Shown here: positions 18,573 to 28,457 of the stretch, piece after piece
Position numbering within the stretch: the first letter of the stretch is position 1
Layout of the letters: each line of letters starts with the position of its first letter
Origin: Neorhizobium galegae
GTDB lineage: Bacteria; Pseudomonadota; Alphaproteobacteria; Rhizobiales; Rhizobiaceae
Assembly (NCBI RefSeq): GCF_021391675.1
Contig: NZ_CP090095.1
Span: forward strand, 191,501 to 255,500
DNA: 64,000 nucleotides
Direction of reading: 5' to 3'
The notes under the pieces: model-generated
Seen by the model: only the letters and a program-made list of their open reading frames with translations
Told to the model about the DNA's origin: nothing
Databases searched by the model: none
Program-made: the position numbers and the translations under genes

Positions 18573-19229
18573 CTACTCTTTCCCTTTCTTGCCCCTCATG
18601 GCTTCGTCCTGGTCCCGTCCGGCCCGCGGCTTGTAGCGCGGCAATGTCCAGCCATAGTGGATTGCGCCGCCTCGCAGGCCGAAAGCAAGAGCCGCGCCTA
18701 GCCCAGAACTCGCATAGAGCGGCAGGCCGAGTGCATTTGCCGCGGTAAACCCGCAGGCCCCCGCGAGTGCGGCGGTGATGTAGATTTCCGGCCTCAGCAG
18801 TACCGAGGGCTCGTTGGCGAGAAGATCGCGCAGGATGCCGCCGAAGGCAGCCGTCAGCGCCCCGGTGACGATCGCGATTGTCGGTGATCCCGTGGCGGCA
18901 AGCCCTTTTGCCGCGCCGAGCACGCTATAGGCGGCAAGCCCGACCGCATCGAACCAGATCAGCAGGCGATAGCGCCATTCGACCCGATGGGCCGTGCAGA
19001 AGACGAAAGCACCGGCAATCACGCAGATCAGGATATAGGTGGGATCGAGCACCCAGAAGACCGGCATTCGTCCGAGGATGATGTCTCTGAGCGTGCCACC
19101 GCCGAGCCCGGTGACTGCCGCGAAAAACAGGAAGCCGACGAGGTCGAGTTGTTTTCGCGAGGCCGCCAGCGCGCCGGTCGCCGCAAAAAGTGCGATGCCG
19201 GCGTAGTCGAGGATCGTCAGCAGTGACAT
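18573..19229 (-). CDS. TRIC-family (UPF0126/YicG-like) membrane protein
   Basis: A 218-residue inner-membrane protein with about seven hydrophobic segments. It contains the two internal repeats typical of UPF0126, each ending in a glycine motif (AVTGLGGGTLRDIILGR near residues 38-54 and ALTAAFGGILRDLLANE near 123-139). Homologues form trimeric intracellular-cation-channel-like pores; YicG has been linked to glycine uptake in some bacteria. The lysine-rich tail after residue 200 is cytoplasmic in character. It converges with irr (6-base gap). The transported ion or substrate is not known here. Confidence 0.85.
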   Translation of the reverse strand: MSLLTILDYAGIALFAATGALAASRKQLDLVGFLFFAAVTGLGGGTLRDIILGRMPVFWVLDPTYILICVIAGAFVFCTAHRVEWRYRLLIWFDAVGLAAYSVLGAAKGLAATGSPTIAIVTGALTAAFGGILRDLLANEPSVLLRPEIYITAALAGACGFTAANALGLPLYASSGLGAALAFGLRGGAIHYGWTLPRYKPRAGRDQDEAMRGKKGKE

Positions 19230-19345
19230 GTCAGACCTTGTGATCCAGCGTCGCGCAAGTGCAGGCCGTTAGCATAACCGCCGATCGTTGCGTGCGTCAT
19301 CCTTCGACGCGCGCCGTGAACAGATGAATTTGCAGAGGTCCGCCA

Positions 19346-19822
19346 GTGAAAAAGCTCTTGATCATTGTTGTGCAGGCGCTCGTCCTGGTGTTTGCGCCAA
19401 CACTTGCTCTCGCTCAGCAGCCACAGCGTTTCAGCGATCCGGAAATCTACGAGAGGGATTACTTCCGCAAGGAATGCAAGACCGTCGATTTCGGGTCGGC
19501 CTTCATCAAGCGCTTCGACATCAACAACGACGGCATGATCGACCTCGTTTCCAATCAATCCGAAGTAACCTGCGACGGGGTCAAGGGACCACGCTGCGCC
19601 AGTGAAGGCTGCCGCTACAATTTTTATGTCCAGATCAAGGAAGGCGGCTACGTGATGGTCGCCACCGCCCAGCTTTATAAATACGATTTCGTTCAGTACT
19701 TCGGCAACATGGTTTTTGAATTGACGATGCATCCCCGCTTCTGCGGTCGCACCGACGCCGCGCCCTGCGAAATGCGCGTCAGGGTGCGCGGCCTTGATTT
19801 CAATATCCTGTCGAAGAAATAA
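19346..19822 (+). CDS. secreted protein of unknown function with an EF-hand-like loop
   Basis: A 158-residue protein with a clear Sec signal peptide (lysines at 2-3, hydrophobic core, cleavage probably after ALA near residue 23). The mature part is small and cysteine-rich (about six Cys) and holds FDINNDGMIDLV near residues 57-68, fitting the D-x-N-x-D-G-x-x-D calcium-binding loop. I do not recognise the family. Start is GTG 19346 with GCAGAGG upstream. It is flanked by unrelated minus-strand genes and probably transcribed alone. A periplasmic calcium-binding role is only a guess from the loop. Confidence 0.65.
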   Translation: MKKLLIIVVQALVLVFAPTLALAQQPQRFSDPEIYERDYFRKECKTVDFGSAFIKRFDINNDGMIDLVSNQSEVTCDGVKGPRCASEGCRYNFYVQIKEGGYVMVATAQLYKYDFVQYFGNMVFELTMHPRFCGRTDAAPCEMRVRVRGLDFNILSKK

Positions 19823-19839
19823 AAGGGCCTGGACATGGC

Positions 19840-20631
19840 TCATCCCGGAAAGATCCCGCCGATCCGCCCGGTGAGATAATAGGCAGTCAGGCTCATCCAC
19901 TCGCGGGCGGCAGTCGTCGTCAGCTGCGCATTCAGCGCCGGCTGGGTGAAATCCAGCGACAGACGGACGATGCCGCTGGTGCGGTAATCGACCGGCCACG
20001 GCGTGACCGTTATCCCGGCCGCCCGGAACAGGCCCATCGAGCGCGGCATATGGAAGGCCGAGGTAATCAGCAGGCAGTTGTCGAGCCCCTGAGCCCTGAG
20101 AAGCCCGGCCGTATTCACCGTATTCTCATAGGTCGTGCGGGACGCGTCCTCCTTCACCAGCCGATCCGCCGGGATGCCGAAGGCGGAAAACAACCGTTCC
20201 GAAGCCTGCGCCTCGCCTTCGTAGGCACCGCTGATCGAGCCGTCGCCGCCTGATATCAGGATGCGCGCTTGCGGATGATTGCGGGCGAGCCGCAGCGCCT
20301 CCACGAACCGGTCGGCAGCCTGGTTGAGCTCTATGCCGCCACGCGCGGTCGTCACCTCGTTTTCGAGCACGCCACCCAGCACGATCATGCAGGAAACCGC
20401 CTGCGGCTCCTGGCCCGGCTTTGGAATGCGGTCCTCCAACACCTGCAGCGCTACCGCACCCGTTGTCGTGAAAAGCGTCACGAACAGCACCAGCGTGGCA
20501 AGCAGCGCCGAGAGGCCGCCGAGCCTGCGCCAGCCAACGAAGACCAGACATGTGGCGAGAGCCGCGAGCAGGAAAGCAATCGAGAGAGGCTGGGCAAACA
20601 CCCAGAAGAGCTTGGAAAGCAGGAACATCAA
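19840..20631 (-). CDS. YdcF/ElyC-type DUF218 membrane-anchored protein
   Basis: A 263-residue protein with two N-terminal membrane helices (about residues 10-30 and 35-60) and a periplasmic DUF218 domain. The domain pattern is visible: CMIVLGG near residue 84, ARILISGGDG near 122, SRTTYENTVNTAGLL near 163 and LLITSAFHMPRSMGLFRAAG near 187. The E. coli relative ElyC takes part in envelope (peptidoglycan lipid carrier) homeostasis; a similar envelope role is inferred. It lies 15 bases after the DUF1275 gene on the same strand. Confidence 0.85.
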   Translation of the reverse strand: MMFLLSKLFWVFAQPLSIAFLLAALATCLVFVGWRRLGGLSALLATLVLFVTLFTTTGAVALQVLEDRIPKPGQEPQAVSCMIVLGGVLENEVTTARGGIELNQAADRFVEALRLARNHPQARILISGGDGSISGAYEGEAQASERLFSAFGIPADRLVKEDASRTTYENTVNTAGLLRAQGLDNCLLITSAFHMPRSMGLFRAAGITVTPWPVDYRTSGIVRLSLDFTQPALNAQLTTTAAREWMSLTAYYLTGRIGGIFPG

Positions 20632-20646
20632 AGACTTTCGAAACGA

Positions 20647-21363
20647 TCAGGCGCGGCGGCGGGCGGAGACGATCGGCTGCTGGAAGTGCAGGTGCAGCGG
20701 GCGCGGCAGAAGCGCCGTCGCCAATGCCACCGCAAGGGCCAGAACCGAAACGATCCAGAGCGCATGGCTGCCAGCATATTTCGTCAAAAAAGCGCCGGTC
20801 ACGGCACCGCATGCCATTCCGGTCCAGGGCACCGTCTGGATCAGCCAGCCGGTCGGGTTGCGGTCGCCGATCAGCCAGCGGCCGATGCCCCGGCCGAAAC
20901 GGGAAAGCGCGCCGGTCACATAGGTGAGGCCGATCGGCAGCCCTTCGATATGCTCGACCGTCGCGTTGATCATGCCCATCGACAGCACGATCAGATAGAA
21001 TTGAAGCCGCGGATAACCGGCCGTGGGAACGATGGAAGCCGCGGCCAGCAGGAGTGAAACGCCCGATAGCACGACGAAGGTGCGGCGCGCCGAAACCGTA
21101 TAGGCAAGCACGATGCCGAGCGCGTTGCCGAGGATAAAGACCCAAAGCGCGATGAAGAGGATGATCGCATGGCTATAGTCGCCGTCGGCAAAGGAGATTG
21201 CCGCGCGGGTCGTGTTGCCGGTCATGAAGGACACGAAGTCGCCCGAGAGCAGCAGCCCCACCGCATCCGTCATGCCCGCCACGAAGGAAATCGCGGCAAC
21301 GAGCGCAAGACCCGTTACGGTCCGCCGTCTGCGGATGATGCGTCTTCGTCTTTCCCTGGTCAT
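20647..21363 (-). CDS. DUF1275 (YoaK-like) membrane protein
   Basis: A 238-residue integral membrane protein with about six hydrophobic segments and an Arg-rich N-terminus (RERRRRIIRRRR). The conserved start of the family, FVAGMTDAVGLLLSGDFVSFMTGNTTR (about residues 23-49), is clear. The biochemical function of DUF1275 is not established. It probably shares a transcript with the downstream YdcF-like gene. Confidence 0.8.
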   Translation of the reverse strand: MTRERRRRIIRRRRTVTGLALVAAISFVAGMTDAVGLLLSGDFVSFMTGNTTRAAISFADGDYSHAIILFIALWVFILGNALGIVLAYTVSARRTFVVLSGVSLLLAAASIVPTAGYPRLQFYLIVLSMGMINATVEHIEGLPIGLTYVTGALSRFGRGIGRWLIGDRNPTGWLIQTVPWTGMACGAVTGAFLTKYAGSHALWIVSVLALAVALATALLPRPLHLHFQQPIVSARRRA

Positions 21364-21473
21364 GGAGGTCCTTTCCTCCGCGTAAATCTGCGCGAATCAC
21401 GCCCCGAGGCGTTGATCCAGGACAATGTCGGATAACTAGGAAAGAAATCGCAAATCGAACGCCGAAGCGAGTC

Positions 21474-22682
21474 CTATTGCGAGCCCAGCCACGCCTCGAC
21501 GCCTCGGGCAGCAGAGCGGCCCGTCGCAAGGCAGGCGGTTAGCAGGTAGCCGCCCGTCGGCGCCTCCCAGTCGAGCATTTCCCCGGCGGCAAACAGGCCG
21601 GGAAGCGGTTTCAGCATGTAGTTCTCATCGAGATTGCTCCAGGCGATGCCGCCGGCGGACGAGATCGCTTCCGCAATCGGCCGCGGACGGAGAACCGGGA
21701 CCTGCAGAGACTTGATCAGCCTCGCCAGTTCCTTCGGGGACATGCGGTTGGCGTCCGGAACAAGTTCGCGAAGCAGAGCGGTCTTCACGCCCTCCAGCGC
21801 TGCTCCCTTGCGCAGGCGGTTGGAGAAACTCGCCTTGGCATCTTGCCGGGCAAGGTCGCGGCTAAGTCGCTCCAGCGTGCGGCCGGGTGCGAGATCGACG
21901 GCCAATGCCGCTTGGCCTTGCGAGAAGAGCCGGTCCCGGAGCGCTGCGGAATGGGCATAGACCAGGCTGCCCTCGATCCCGTGTTTCGAGACCACGAATT
22001 CGCCCTGGAACGTGCCGGCGTCGGACGTGGTCGAAACAGATTTCAGCGGCTCGCCGGCAAAACGCTCGCGAAACGCCTCGCTCCAGGCGACGTCGAAACC
22101 GCAATTGGCAGGCCGCAGATCGGCGATGACGATGCCTTTGTCTCTCAGCCATGGCACCCAGGCGGCATCCGAGCCAAGCCGCGGCCAGCTGCCGCCGCCG
22201 AGTGCCAGGAGAGCAGCATCCGGCTGGACGGTGATCGGCCCTTCCGGCGTTTCGAACCGATACCCGTTTTCGGCAAACCCCACCCAGCGGTGCCTTGCCT
22301 TGAGCTTTACGCCCTGTGCCTCCAACCGCCGCAGCCAGGCGCGCAACAGCGGCGAGGCCTTCATGACTGTCGGAAACACCCGGCCGGAGGTCCCCACGAA
22401 GGTTTCCGTGCCGAGACCCGCTGCCCAGGCCTGCACGTCGTCCGGCGTGAATACGCCGAGGGCAGGGCGCAGGCGCGCGGAAGCGCTTCCGAATCGCTCC
22501 GTGAACTTTGAAAAGTCTTCCGAATGGGTGATGTTCAGCCCGGACTTGCCGGCGAGCAGAAATTTTCGCCCGAAGGTCGGCATCGCTTCATACACTGCCA
22601 CGGCATGGCCGGCAGCGGAGAGAACCTCCGCCGCCATCAGGCCCGCCGGGCCGCCGCCGATGATCGCGATCTGCTTTGTCAT
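21474..22682 (-). CDS. HI0933-family FAD-dependent oxidoreductase (BaiN/RdsA-like)
   Basis: A 402-residue flavoprotein. The Rossmann FAD motif IAIIGGGPAGLMAAEVLSAAG starts at residue 5, and FGRKFLLAGKSGLNITHSED (about residues 38-57) is the diagnostic second motif of the HI0933 family. The closing segment PLPGLFAAGEMLDWEAPTGGYLLTACLATG binds FAD near the C-terminus. The physiological substrate of this family is generally unknown. The gene follows the hydantoinase gene by 19 bases, so it could be its distal operon member. Confidence 0.85.
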   Translation of the reverse strand: MTKQIAIIGGGPAGLMAAEVLSAAGHAVAVYEAMPTFGRKFLLAGKSGLNITHSEDFSKFTERFGSASARLRPALGVFTPDDVQAWAAGLGTETFVGTSGRVFPTVMKASPLLRAWLRRLEAQGVKLKARHRWVGFAENGYRFETPEGPITVQPDAALLALGGGSWPRLGSDAAWVPWLRDKGIVIADLRPANCGFDVAWSEAFRERFAGEPLKSVSTTSDAGTFQGEFVVSKHGIEGSLVYAHSAALRDRLFSQGQAALAVDLAPGRTLERLSRDLARQDAKASFSNRLRKGAALEGVKTALLRELVPDANRMSPKELARLIKSLQVPVLRPRPIAEAISSAGGIAWSNLDENYMLKPLPGLFAAGEMLDWEAPTGGYLLTACLATGRSAARGVEAWLGSQ

Positions 22683-22701
22683 GCCTCCCGGTTAAGGCAG
22701 A

Positions 22702-25700
22702 TCACTCCGCTTTGCCATAGCCCCCGGCCGTCGGTGTCTGAACGGTCACAGCCTCGCCCGCCTCGATGATCGTCTGGGCGCAGCCGCCAAGCTCTTCGAG
22801 CGTGCCGTCGAGGCGCCGCACCGTGGTTTTGCCAAGCTCGCCGGTTTCGCCGCTGGCAAGCCCGTGCGGCCTGATCGTCCGGTGCGAGGAGAGGATGGCG
22901 CAATCCATCTTCTCGAGGAAGCGGATGGTGCGCTTCGTGCCGTTGCCGGCCGAGAACCTGCCTCCGCCGCCGGAGTTTTCGCGGATGTGGAAATCCTCGA
23001 GCAGCACCGGATAACGGGTTTCCAGGATTTCCGGATCGGTGAGGCGGGAGTTGGTCATGTGCACATGCACCGCATCCGTGCCCTCGAAACCGGTCCCGTC
23101 GTTGAACACGCCGGCCGGCGAGCCGGAGCACAGCGTCTCGTAATACTGGTAGGTCGCATTGCCGAAGGTGAGATTGTTCATCGAGCCCTGGCTTGCAGCC
23201 ATGGCACCGAGCGCACCGAACAGCGCATTGGTCACATGTTGGCTGGTCTCGACATTGCCGGCAACGACTGCCGCCGGATATTGCGGCTTCAGCATCGAAC
23301 CCTCAGGCACGATGATCCGGATCGGCCGCAGGCATCCCGCATTCATCGGAATGGAGCTTTCGACCATGACGCGGAAGACATAGAGCACCGCGGCCCGGGT
23401 TACCGGTTCCGGCGCGTTGAAATTGTTCTTCTTTTGCGGACTCGTTCCGGTGAAATCGACAGTCGCCTCGCGCGTGGCCTTGTCGACGGTGATTTTCACA
23501 TTGATCACGCTGCCCTGGTCTGTCGGATACGAGAACTCGGAATTTCCGAGCTTCTCGATGACCCGGCGCACACTCTCTTCCGCATTGTCCTGCACATGGC
23601 CCATATAGGCCTGCACCACGTCGAGCCCGAACTGCGCGATCATCTTGCGCATCTCGTGCACGCCCTTTTCGTTGGCGGCGATCTGGGCGCGCAGGTCGGC
23701 GACGTTCTGGGCGACGTTGCGGGCAGGGTAGGGGTGGTTGGAGAGGAGATCGGTGATGCCGGCCTCGTCGAACCGGCCGCGATCGACGAGCAGCACGTTG
23801 TCGAACAGCACGCCTTCCTCGTCCACGGTGGTCGCAAGCGGCGTCATCGAACCCGGCGCGGTACCGCCGACATCGGCATGATGGCCGCGCGAGGCGACGT
23901 AGAACAGGATGTTCTGGCCCTGTGCATCAAAGACCGGCGTGACGACGGTGATGTCCGGCAGGTGCGTGCCGCCGTTATAGGGGGCGTTCAGCGCAAACAC
24001 GTCGCCGGGACGGATCTTGCCCTGGTTTTGGGCGATGACGCTTTCGACCGAGCGGTCCATGGAGCCGAGATGCACCGGCATATGCGGGGCGTTCGCCACC
24101 AGCGCGCCGTCCGCATCGAAGACGGCGCAGGAGAAATCCAGCCGTTCCTTGATGTTGACCGAAGACGCGGTGTTCTGCAGCGTCACGCCCATCTGTTCGG
24201 CGATCGACATGAAGAGATTGTTGAACACTTCGAGCAGCACCGGATCGGCTTGGGTGCCGATCGGCCTGGCGCGGGAAAGTTCCGCAATGCGCTTCAGCAC
24301 GACGTGGTTCAGCCGGGTAATCTCGAACGCCCAGCCGTCTTCCACGACGATCGTCTGATGCGGCTCGACGATCAGGCAGGGGCCATTTGCGCGCGAGCCC
24401 GGCTTGATATCGGCGCGGCGATAGACCGGCGCTTCCCGCCATGCGCCGCCGGAGAAGAATTTCGTTTCTTCCGCCGCGAAAGGCTTGGCGTCGTCGATCT
24501 CGGATTCCGGCTCGTCGGAATCGGCGCCGCCGCCGATCGCCTCGACTTCATAGGCCTCGAAAATGATCTCGCGGTTTTCGAAGATGAAGCCGAACTGCTT
24601 CTTGTGCGCCGTCTCGAAGGCGACGGTCATCTCTGCCGCATCGGCCAGAGTTACGGGCAGTGTCGTATCGGTGCCTTGATAGCGAAGGTGGGCGCGGTGC
24701 AGCACCTCGGTTTCGGAGGCAGTCACGCCCTGCGAGGCCATCTCCTCCAGCACGCTGGCGGTCAGGTCGTCCTGGGTGGCCCCAAGCGTCTCCAGCGCGG
24801 CCGCAAGCTCGTGCGATACCGTGCGCTGGCGGGTGGCGCGGATATCCGCCAGCCCCATGCCATAGGCGGAAAGGATGCCCGAGAACGGATGGATCATCAC
24901 GGTCGAGATGCCGAGCGCGTCGGCCGTCAGGCAGGCGTGCTGGCCGCCGGCGCCGCCGAAGCAGGTCAGCACATAGTGAGTGACGTCGTAACCGCGCTGG
25001 ACGCTGATCTTCTTGACCGCATTCGCCATGTTCTCGACGGCGATCGCCAGGAAGCCGTCGGCCACTTCTTCCGGCGAACGGCCGTCGCCGATCACCTTGG
25101 CCATGTCCTCGAAGGCGACCCGCACGGCATCCGCATCGAGCGGCTGGTCGCGGTTGGGGCCGAAGATCGCCGGGAAGAGTTTTGGCGAGAGCTTGCCGAG
25201 CATGACGTTTGCGTCGGTCACGGTCAGCGGCCCGCCGCGGCGATAGGCTTTGGGGCCGGGATTGGCGCCGGCGGAATCCGGGCCGACGCGAAAACGGCCA
25301 TTCTCGAAATGCAGGATCGAACCGCCACCGGCGGCAACCGTGTGGATCGACATCATCGGCGCGCGCATGCGAACACCCGCCACCTCGGTTTCGAACGAAC
25401 GCTCCAGTTCGCCGTCATAATGCGAAACGTCGGTCGACGTGCCGCCCATGTCGAAGCCGATCATCCGGTTGAAGCCCGCCAACCGCGAAGTCTCGACTGC
25501 TCCGACCACGCCGCCGGCCGGGCCGGACAGGATCGCATCCTTGCCCTGGAACAGCCGTGCCGCAGTCAATCCGCCCGAGGACTGCATGAACATCAGCTGC
25601 GCGCCCCGATTGTCGGCGACGTCGAGCCCGGTCCCGAGCTCGCCGGCAACCTGCTCCACGTAGCGGCGCAGGATCGGCGACAGATAGGCGTCGACCACAG

Positions 25701-26328
25701 TCGTGTCGCCGCGACCGACCAGCTTGATCAGCGGCGAGACCTCGTGGCTGACGGAAACCTGGGTAAAGCCGATGTCGCGTGCGATATGCGCAATCAGCTG
25801 CTCATGCGCCGGGAAGCGGTAGGCATGCATCAAGACGATCGCGACGGCGCGGAAGCCGGCGTCATGCTGCTCCTGCAACTGACCGCGGATCGTCTCTTCG
25901 TCCGGTGCCGCCTCGATCGTGCCGTCGGCGCGGACCCGCTCGTCCACCTCGACCACGTGCTTGTAGAGCAGCTCCGGCTTGATGATCTTCTTGGCAAAGA
26001 TGTCGGCGCGGGCCTGATAGCCGATCGCGAGCGCATCCCGGAAGCCGCGGGTCGTCACGAGCAGCGTGCGCTCGCCCTTGCGCTCCAGCAGCGCATTGGT
26101 GGCGACCGTCGTACCCATCTTCACAGCGCCGATCGCATCGGCGGGGATGGCGGCGCCGGCGGGCACGCCGAGAAGCTCACGGATCCCTTGTACGGCGGCG
26201 TCGCGGTAGGCTTCCGGATTTTCGGACAGGACCTTATGGGCGACGAGCGATCCATCCGGCTTTCGGCCGACGATGTCGGTGAACGTGCCGCCGCGATCGA
26301 TCCAGAAATCCCACTTAGCCTCGGTCAT
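22702..26328 (-). CDS. fused hydantoinase A/B (5-oxoprolinase family)
   Basis: A 1208-residue cytosolic ATP-dependent amidohydrolase with both subunits in one chain. The N-terminal HyuA part starts with [14 protein letters not shown] and includes [17 protein letters not shown] near residue 292. The HyuB part starts near residue 685 ([20 protein letters not shown]). The fused layout is that of 5-oxoprolinase (5-oxoproline to glutamate), but N-methylhydantoin or related lactams are also possible. I placed the start at 26328, where GAGGGG precedes ATG and the protein begins with the HyuA motif. It is divergent from a TRAP transporter that may import its substrate. Confidence 0.9.
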   Translation of the reverse strand: MTEAKWDFWIDRGGTFTDIVGRKPDGSLVAHKVLSENPEAYRDAAVQGIRELLGVPAGAAIPADAIGAVKMGTTVATNALLERKGERTLLVTTRGFRDALAIGYQARADIFAKKIIKPELLYKHVVEVDERVRADGTIEAAPDEETIRGQLQEQHDAGFRAVAIVLMHAYRFPAHEQLIAHIARDIGFTQVSVSHEVSPLIKLVGRGDTTVVDAYLSPILRRYVEQVAGELGTGLDVADNRGAQLMFMQSSGGLTAARLFQGKDAILSGPAGGVVGAVETSRLAGFNRMIGFDMGGTSTDVSHYDGELERSFETEVAGVRMRAPMMSIHTVAAGGGSILHFENGRFRVGPDSAGANPGPKAYRRGGPLTVTDANVMLGKLSPKLFPAIFGPNRDQPLDADAVRVAFEDMAKVIGDGRSPEEVADGFLAIAVENMANAVKKISVQRGYDVTHYVLTCFGGAGGQHACLTADALGISTVMIHPFSGILSAYGMGLADIRATRQRTVSHELAAALETLGATQDDLTASVLEEMASQGVTASETEVLHRAHLRYQGTDTTLPVTLADAAEMTVAFETAHKKQFGFIFENREIIFEAYEVEAIGGGADSDEPESEIDDAKPFAAEETKFFSGGAWREAPVYRRADIKPGSRANGPCLIVEPHQTIVVEDGWAFEITRLNHVVLKRIAELSRARPIGTQADPVLLEVFNNLFMSIAEQMGVTLQNTASSVNIKERLDFSCAVFDADGALVANAPHMPVHLGSMDRSVESVIAQNQGKIRPGDVFALNAPYNGGTHLPDITVVTPVFDAQGQNILFYVASRGHHADVGGTAPGSMTPLATTVDEEGVLFDNVLLVDRGRFDEAGITDLLSNHPYPARNVAQNVADLRAQIAANEKGVHEMRKMIAQFGLDVVQAYMGHVQDNAEESVRRVIEKLGNSEFSYPTDQGSVINVKITVDKATREATVDFTGTSPQKKNNFNAPEPVTRAAVLYVFRVMVESSIPMNAGCLRPIRIIVPEGSMLKPQYPAAVVAGNVETSQHVTNALFGALGAMAASQGSMNNLTFGNATYQYYETLCSGSPAGVFNDGTGFEGTDAVHVHMTNSRLTDPEILETRYPVLLEDFHIRENSGGGGRFSAGNGTKRTIRFLEKMDCAILSSHRTIRPHGLASGETGELGKTTVRRLDGTLEELGGCAQTIIEAGEAVTVQTPTAGGYGKAE

Positions 26329-26383
26329 GTTTCGCCCCTCAAATAGAAATTGATGCCTAACGAAAACATTTCGTCGATAAAAC

Positions 26384-26400
26384 GTCAATGATTAGTTGAC
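26384..26400. promoter_or_regulatory. dyad in the hydantoinase-TRAP divergent gap
   Basis: GTCAA-N7-TTGAC forms a short dyad about 56 bases upstream of the hydantoinase start and 131 bases before the TRAP genes. It could be an operator for the winged-helix regulator at 29504. The support is only position and symmetry. Confidence 0.3.
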
Positions 26401-26493
26401 AGGAAAATGCACATTGAAGCATCATGCTCGCTGAACGGGCAGGAAGCCGCCAAGAGCTCCACCCGGATAACCGGCAACCGAGGGGAGCCGACC

Positions 26494-26544
26494 ATGCCGT
26501 TTTCAAGATCCTGTAACGGGAGGGCCATCCATGTCCTCCGTTGA
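26494..26544 (+). CDS. possible 16-residue leader peptide overlapping the TRAP start
   Basis: An ATG with a strong AGGGGAG ribosome site 6 bases upstream opens a 16-codon frame (MPFSRSCNGRAIHVLR). It ends 14 bases inside the small-permease gene, so ribosomes finishing it would be next to the TRAP start at 26531. Such an arrangement can couple or modulate translation. No conservation data are available, and the frame could be chance. Confidence 0.25.
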   Translation: MPFSRSCNGRAIHVLR

Positions 26545-27115
26545 TCCCCGCCACAGCATATTCCCGGATTGGCTCCGGAAGGTGCTGGATGGACTCTATC
26601 TGTTTTCCGGTTATCTCGCCGGGCTTTTTCTGGTCGCCATTTTCCTGATCATGCTGGGGCTCTCGGCCGGGCGCCCGCTCGATATCGACGTGCCGTCCGG
26701 TGACGATTTCGCCTCCTGGTGCATGGCTGCAAGCGCCTTCCTCGGCCTCGCCCACACGTTCCGCTCCGGCGAGATGATCCGTGTCGGATTGCTGATCGAG
26801 CGTTTCAAGGGCCGTCTGCGGCAGGTCATCGAAATTGTTGCCTTGGCCACGGGCACTGCCGCCGCGGTTTATTTCGCCTGGTTCGCCTATGACATGACGA
26901 AGACCTCCTGGCAGTTCAACGACCTGTCCCAGGGCGTCATCGCAGTGCCCTTGTGGATTCCGCAGCTCGGCTTCTGCGGCGGCTTGATCATCCTCGCCAT
27001 CGCCTTCGTCGACGAACTCCTCCATGTCCTGTTCGGCGGTTCGCCGCGCTATGAGAAACCGGAGCCGCAAACGGCCGAGGAAGTCATCGAGCGCGCCATG
27101 CAGAGCGGGGCGTGA
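26531..27115 (+). CDS. TRAP transporter small permease (DctQ type)
   Basis: A 194-residue membrane subunit with four predicted helices, pairing with the large permease in sodium-driven uptake of a carboxylate-like solute. The pattern RPLDIDVPSGDDFASWCMAASAFLGLAHTFR (about residues 47-77) fits the DctQ middle loop and helix 2. The ribosome site GGGAGG precedes the start. It is first in a three-gene TRAP operon (3 bases to the large permease) divergent from the hydantoinase. Confidence 0.88.
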   Translation: MSSVDPRHSIFPDWLRKVLDGLYLFSGYLAGLFLVAIFLIMLGLSAGRPLDIDVPSGDDFASWCMAASAFLGLAHTFRSGEMIRVGLLIERFKGRLRQVIEIVALATGTAAAVYFAWFAYDMTKTSWQFNDLSQGVIAVPLWIPQLGFCGGLIILAIAFVDELLHVLFGGSPRYEKPEPQTAEEVIERAMQSGA

Positions 27116-27118
27116 TCC

Positions 27119-28432
27119 ATGAGCACGATCGAACTCGTTGAAATCGCCGGCGTCGTTCTTGTCGCCCTTCTGGCGCTGCTGGCCGGCGGTGTGTGGATCG
27201 GCATTTCGCTGCTGATCTGCGGCTTTATCGCCATGCTCTTCGTTCCAGGCATTCCGATCGGCGCCGTGCTCGCCACCAATTCCTGGAGCGGCGGCGCATC
27301 CTGGTCGCTCGCGGCCCTGCCTCTGTTCGTCTGGATGGGAGAAATCCTGTTCAGGACACGGCTTTCGGAAGAGATGTTCCGCGGTTTGGCTCCCTGGCTC
27401 GGCTGGCTGCCCGGCCGCCTGATGCATGTCAACGTGATTGGCTGCGGCCTGTTCGGCTCGATCTCGGGCTCGTCGGCCGCCACCACCGCCATGATCGCCA
27501 AGATCGCCCTGCCGGAACTCAAGAAACGCGGCTATGACGAGATGGTCAGCCTCGGTTCGCTCGCCGGCGCCGGCACGCTCGGCATCCTCATCCCGCCGTC
27601 GATCACCATGGTCGTCTATGCTGTCGCGGCAAATGTCTCGATCATCCAGATCTTCCTCGCCGGCTTCCTGCCGAGCATCATCGTCATGGTGCTCTATTCC
27701 GGCTATATCATAATCTGGTCGCTTCTGAACCCGGACAAGCAGCCGCCCGCACCGCCGAAGATGAGCTTCATGGAGAAGCTCAAGGAATCGGCCAACCTCA
27801 TCCCTGTCACGCTGCTCATCGTGCTCGTCTTCGCGACCCTCATTCTGGGCTGGGCGACGGCGACGGAGTGTGCGGCCTGGGGCGTGCTCGGTTCGCTTGC
27901 CATCGCCGCCTGGTCGCGGACGCTGACGATGAAAGCCTTCTGGGACAGCGTCATGGGCGCCACGCGGCTTACCTGCATGATCATGCTGATCCTCACCGGC
28001 GCCGGCTTCATGTCGATCGCCATGGGCTATACCGGCATTCCCAACGCGCTCGCCGCCTGGGTCGACAGCTTCAACCTCAGCCCCTACGCGCTGATCGCTG
28101 TACTGACGGTCATGTATATCCTGCTCGGCGCAGCGCTCGACGGGCTGTCGATGATCGTGCTCACCACGGTCGTGGTCCTGCCGATGATCGAGCATGCCGG
28201 TTTCGATCTCGTCTGGTTCGGCATCTTCCTGGTGTTGATCGTCGAGATGGCGGAAGTCTCGCCGCCGGTCGGCTTCAACCTCTTCGTGCTGCAGACGATG
28301 AGCGGCCGCGACAGCCTGACCGTCGCCCGCGCCTCGCTGCCGTTCTTCTTCCTGCTTGTGGCGACTGTCGCCATCATCACGGTCTTCCCGGAAATCGTGA
28401 TGGTTCTGCCGAAAATGGCATTCCCGGGTTAA
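27119..28432 (+). CDS. TRAP transporter large permease (DctM type)
   Basis: A 437-residue, roughly 12-helix transport subunit. Conserved DctM features include NSWSGGASWSLAALPLFVWMGEILFRT near residues 52-78, GLFGSISGSSAATTAMIAKIALPELKKRGY (about 111-140) and the GTLGILIPPSITMVVYA block near 152-168. It uses a sodium gradient to move solute delivered by the binding protein encoded next. It lies between the small permease (3-base gap) and dctP (25-base gap). Confidence 0.93.
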   Translation: MSTIELVEIAGVVLVALLALLAGGVWIGISLLICGFIAMLFVPGIPIGAVLATNSWSGGASWSLAALPLFVWMGEILFRTRLSEEMFRGLAPWLGWLPGRLMHVNVIGCGLFGSISGSSAATTAMIAKIALPELKKRGYDEMVSLGSLAGAGTLGILIPPSITMVVYAVAANVSIIQIFLAGFLPSIIVMVLYSGYIIIWSLLNPDKQPPAPPKMSFMEKLKESANLIPVTLLIVLVFATLILGWATATECAAWGVLGSLAIAAWSRTLTMKAFWDSVMGATRLTCMIMLILTGAGFMSIAMGYTGIPNALAAWVDSFNLSPYALIAVLTVMYILLGAALDGLSMIVLTTVVVLPMIEHAGFDLVWFGIFLVLIVEMAEVSPPVGFNLFVLQTMSGRDSLTVARASLPFFFLLVATVAIITVFPEIVMVLPKMAFPG

Positions 28433-28457
28433 TCAGAGAAAGAAAAAGGGAACTGAT

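Noticed and set aside
22864..26346. Long open frame on the plus strand opposite the hydantoinase
   Set aside because: It is the antisense shadow of a high-GC gene, with a low-complexity Arg/Asp/His-rich translation and no domain; the minus strand encodes clear HyuA/HyuB motifs.
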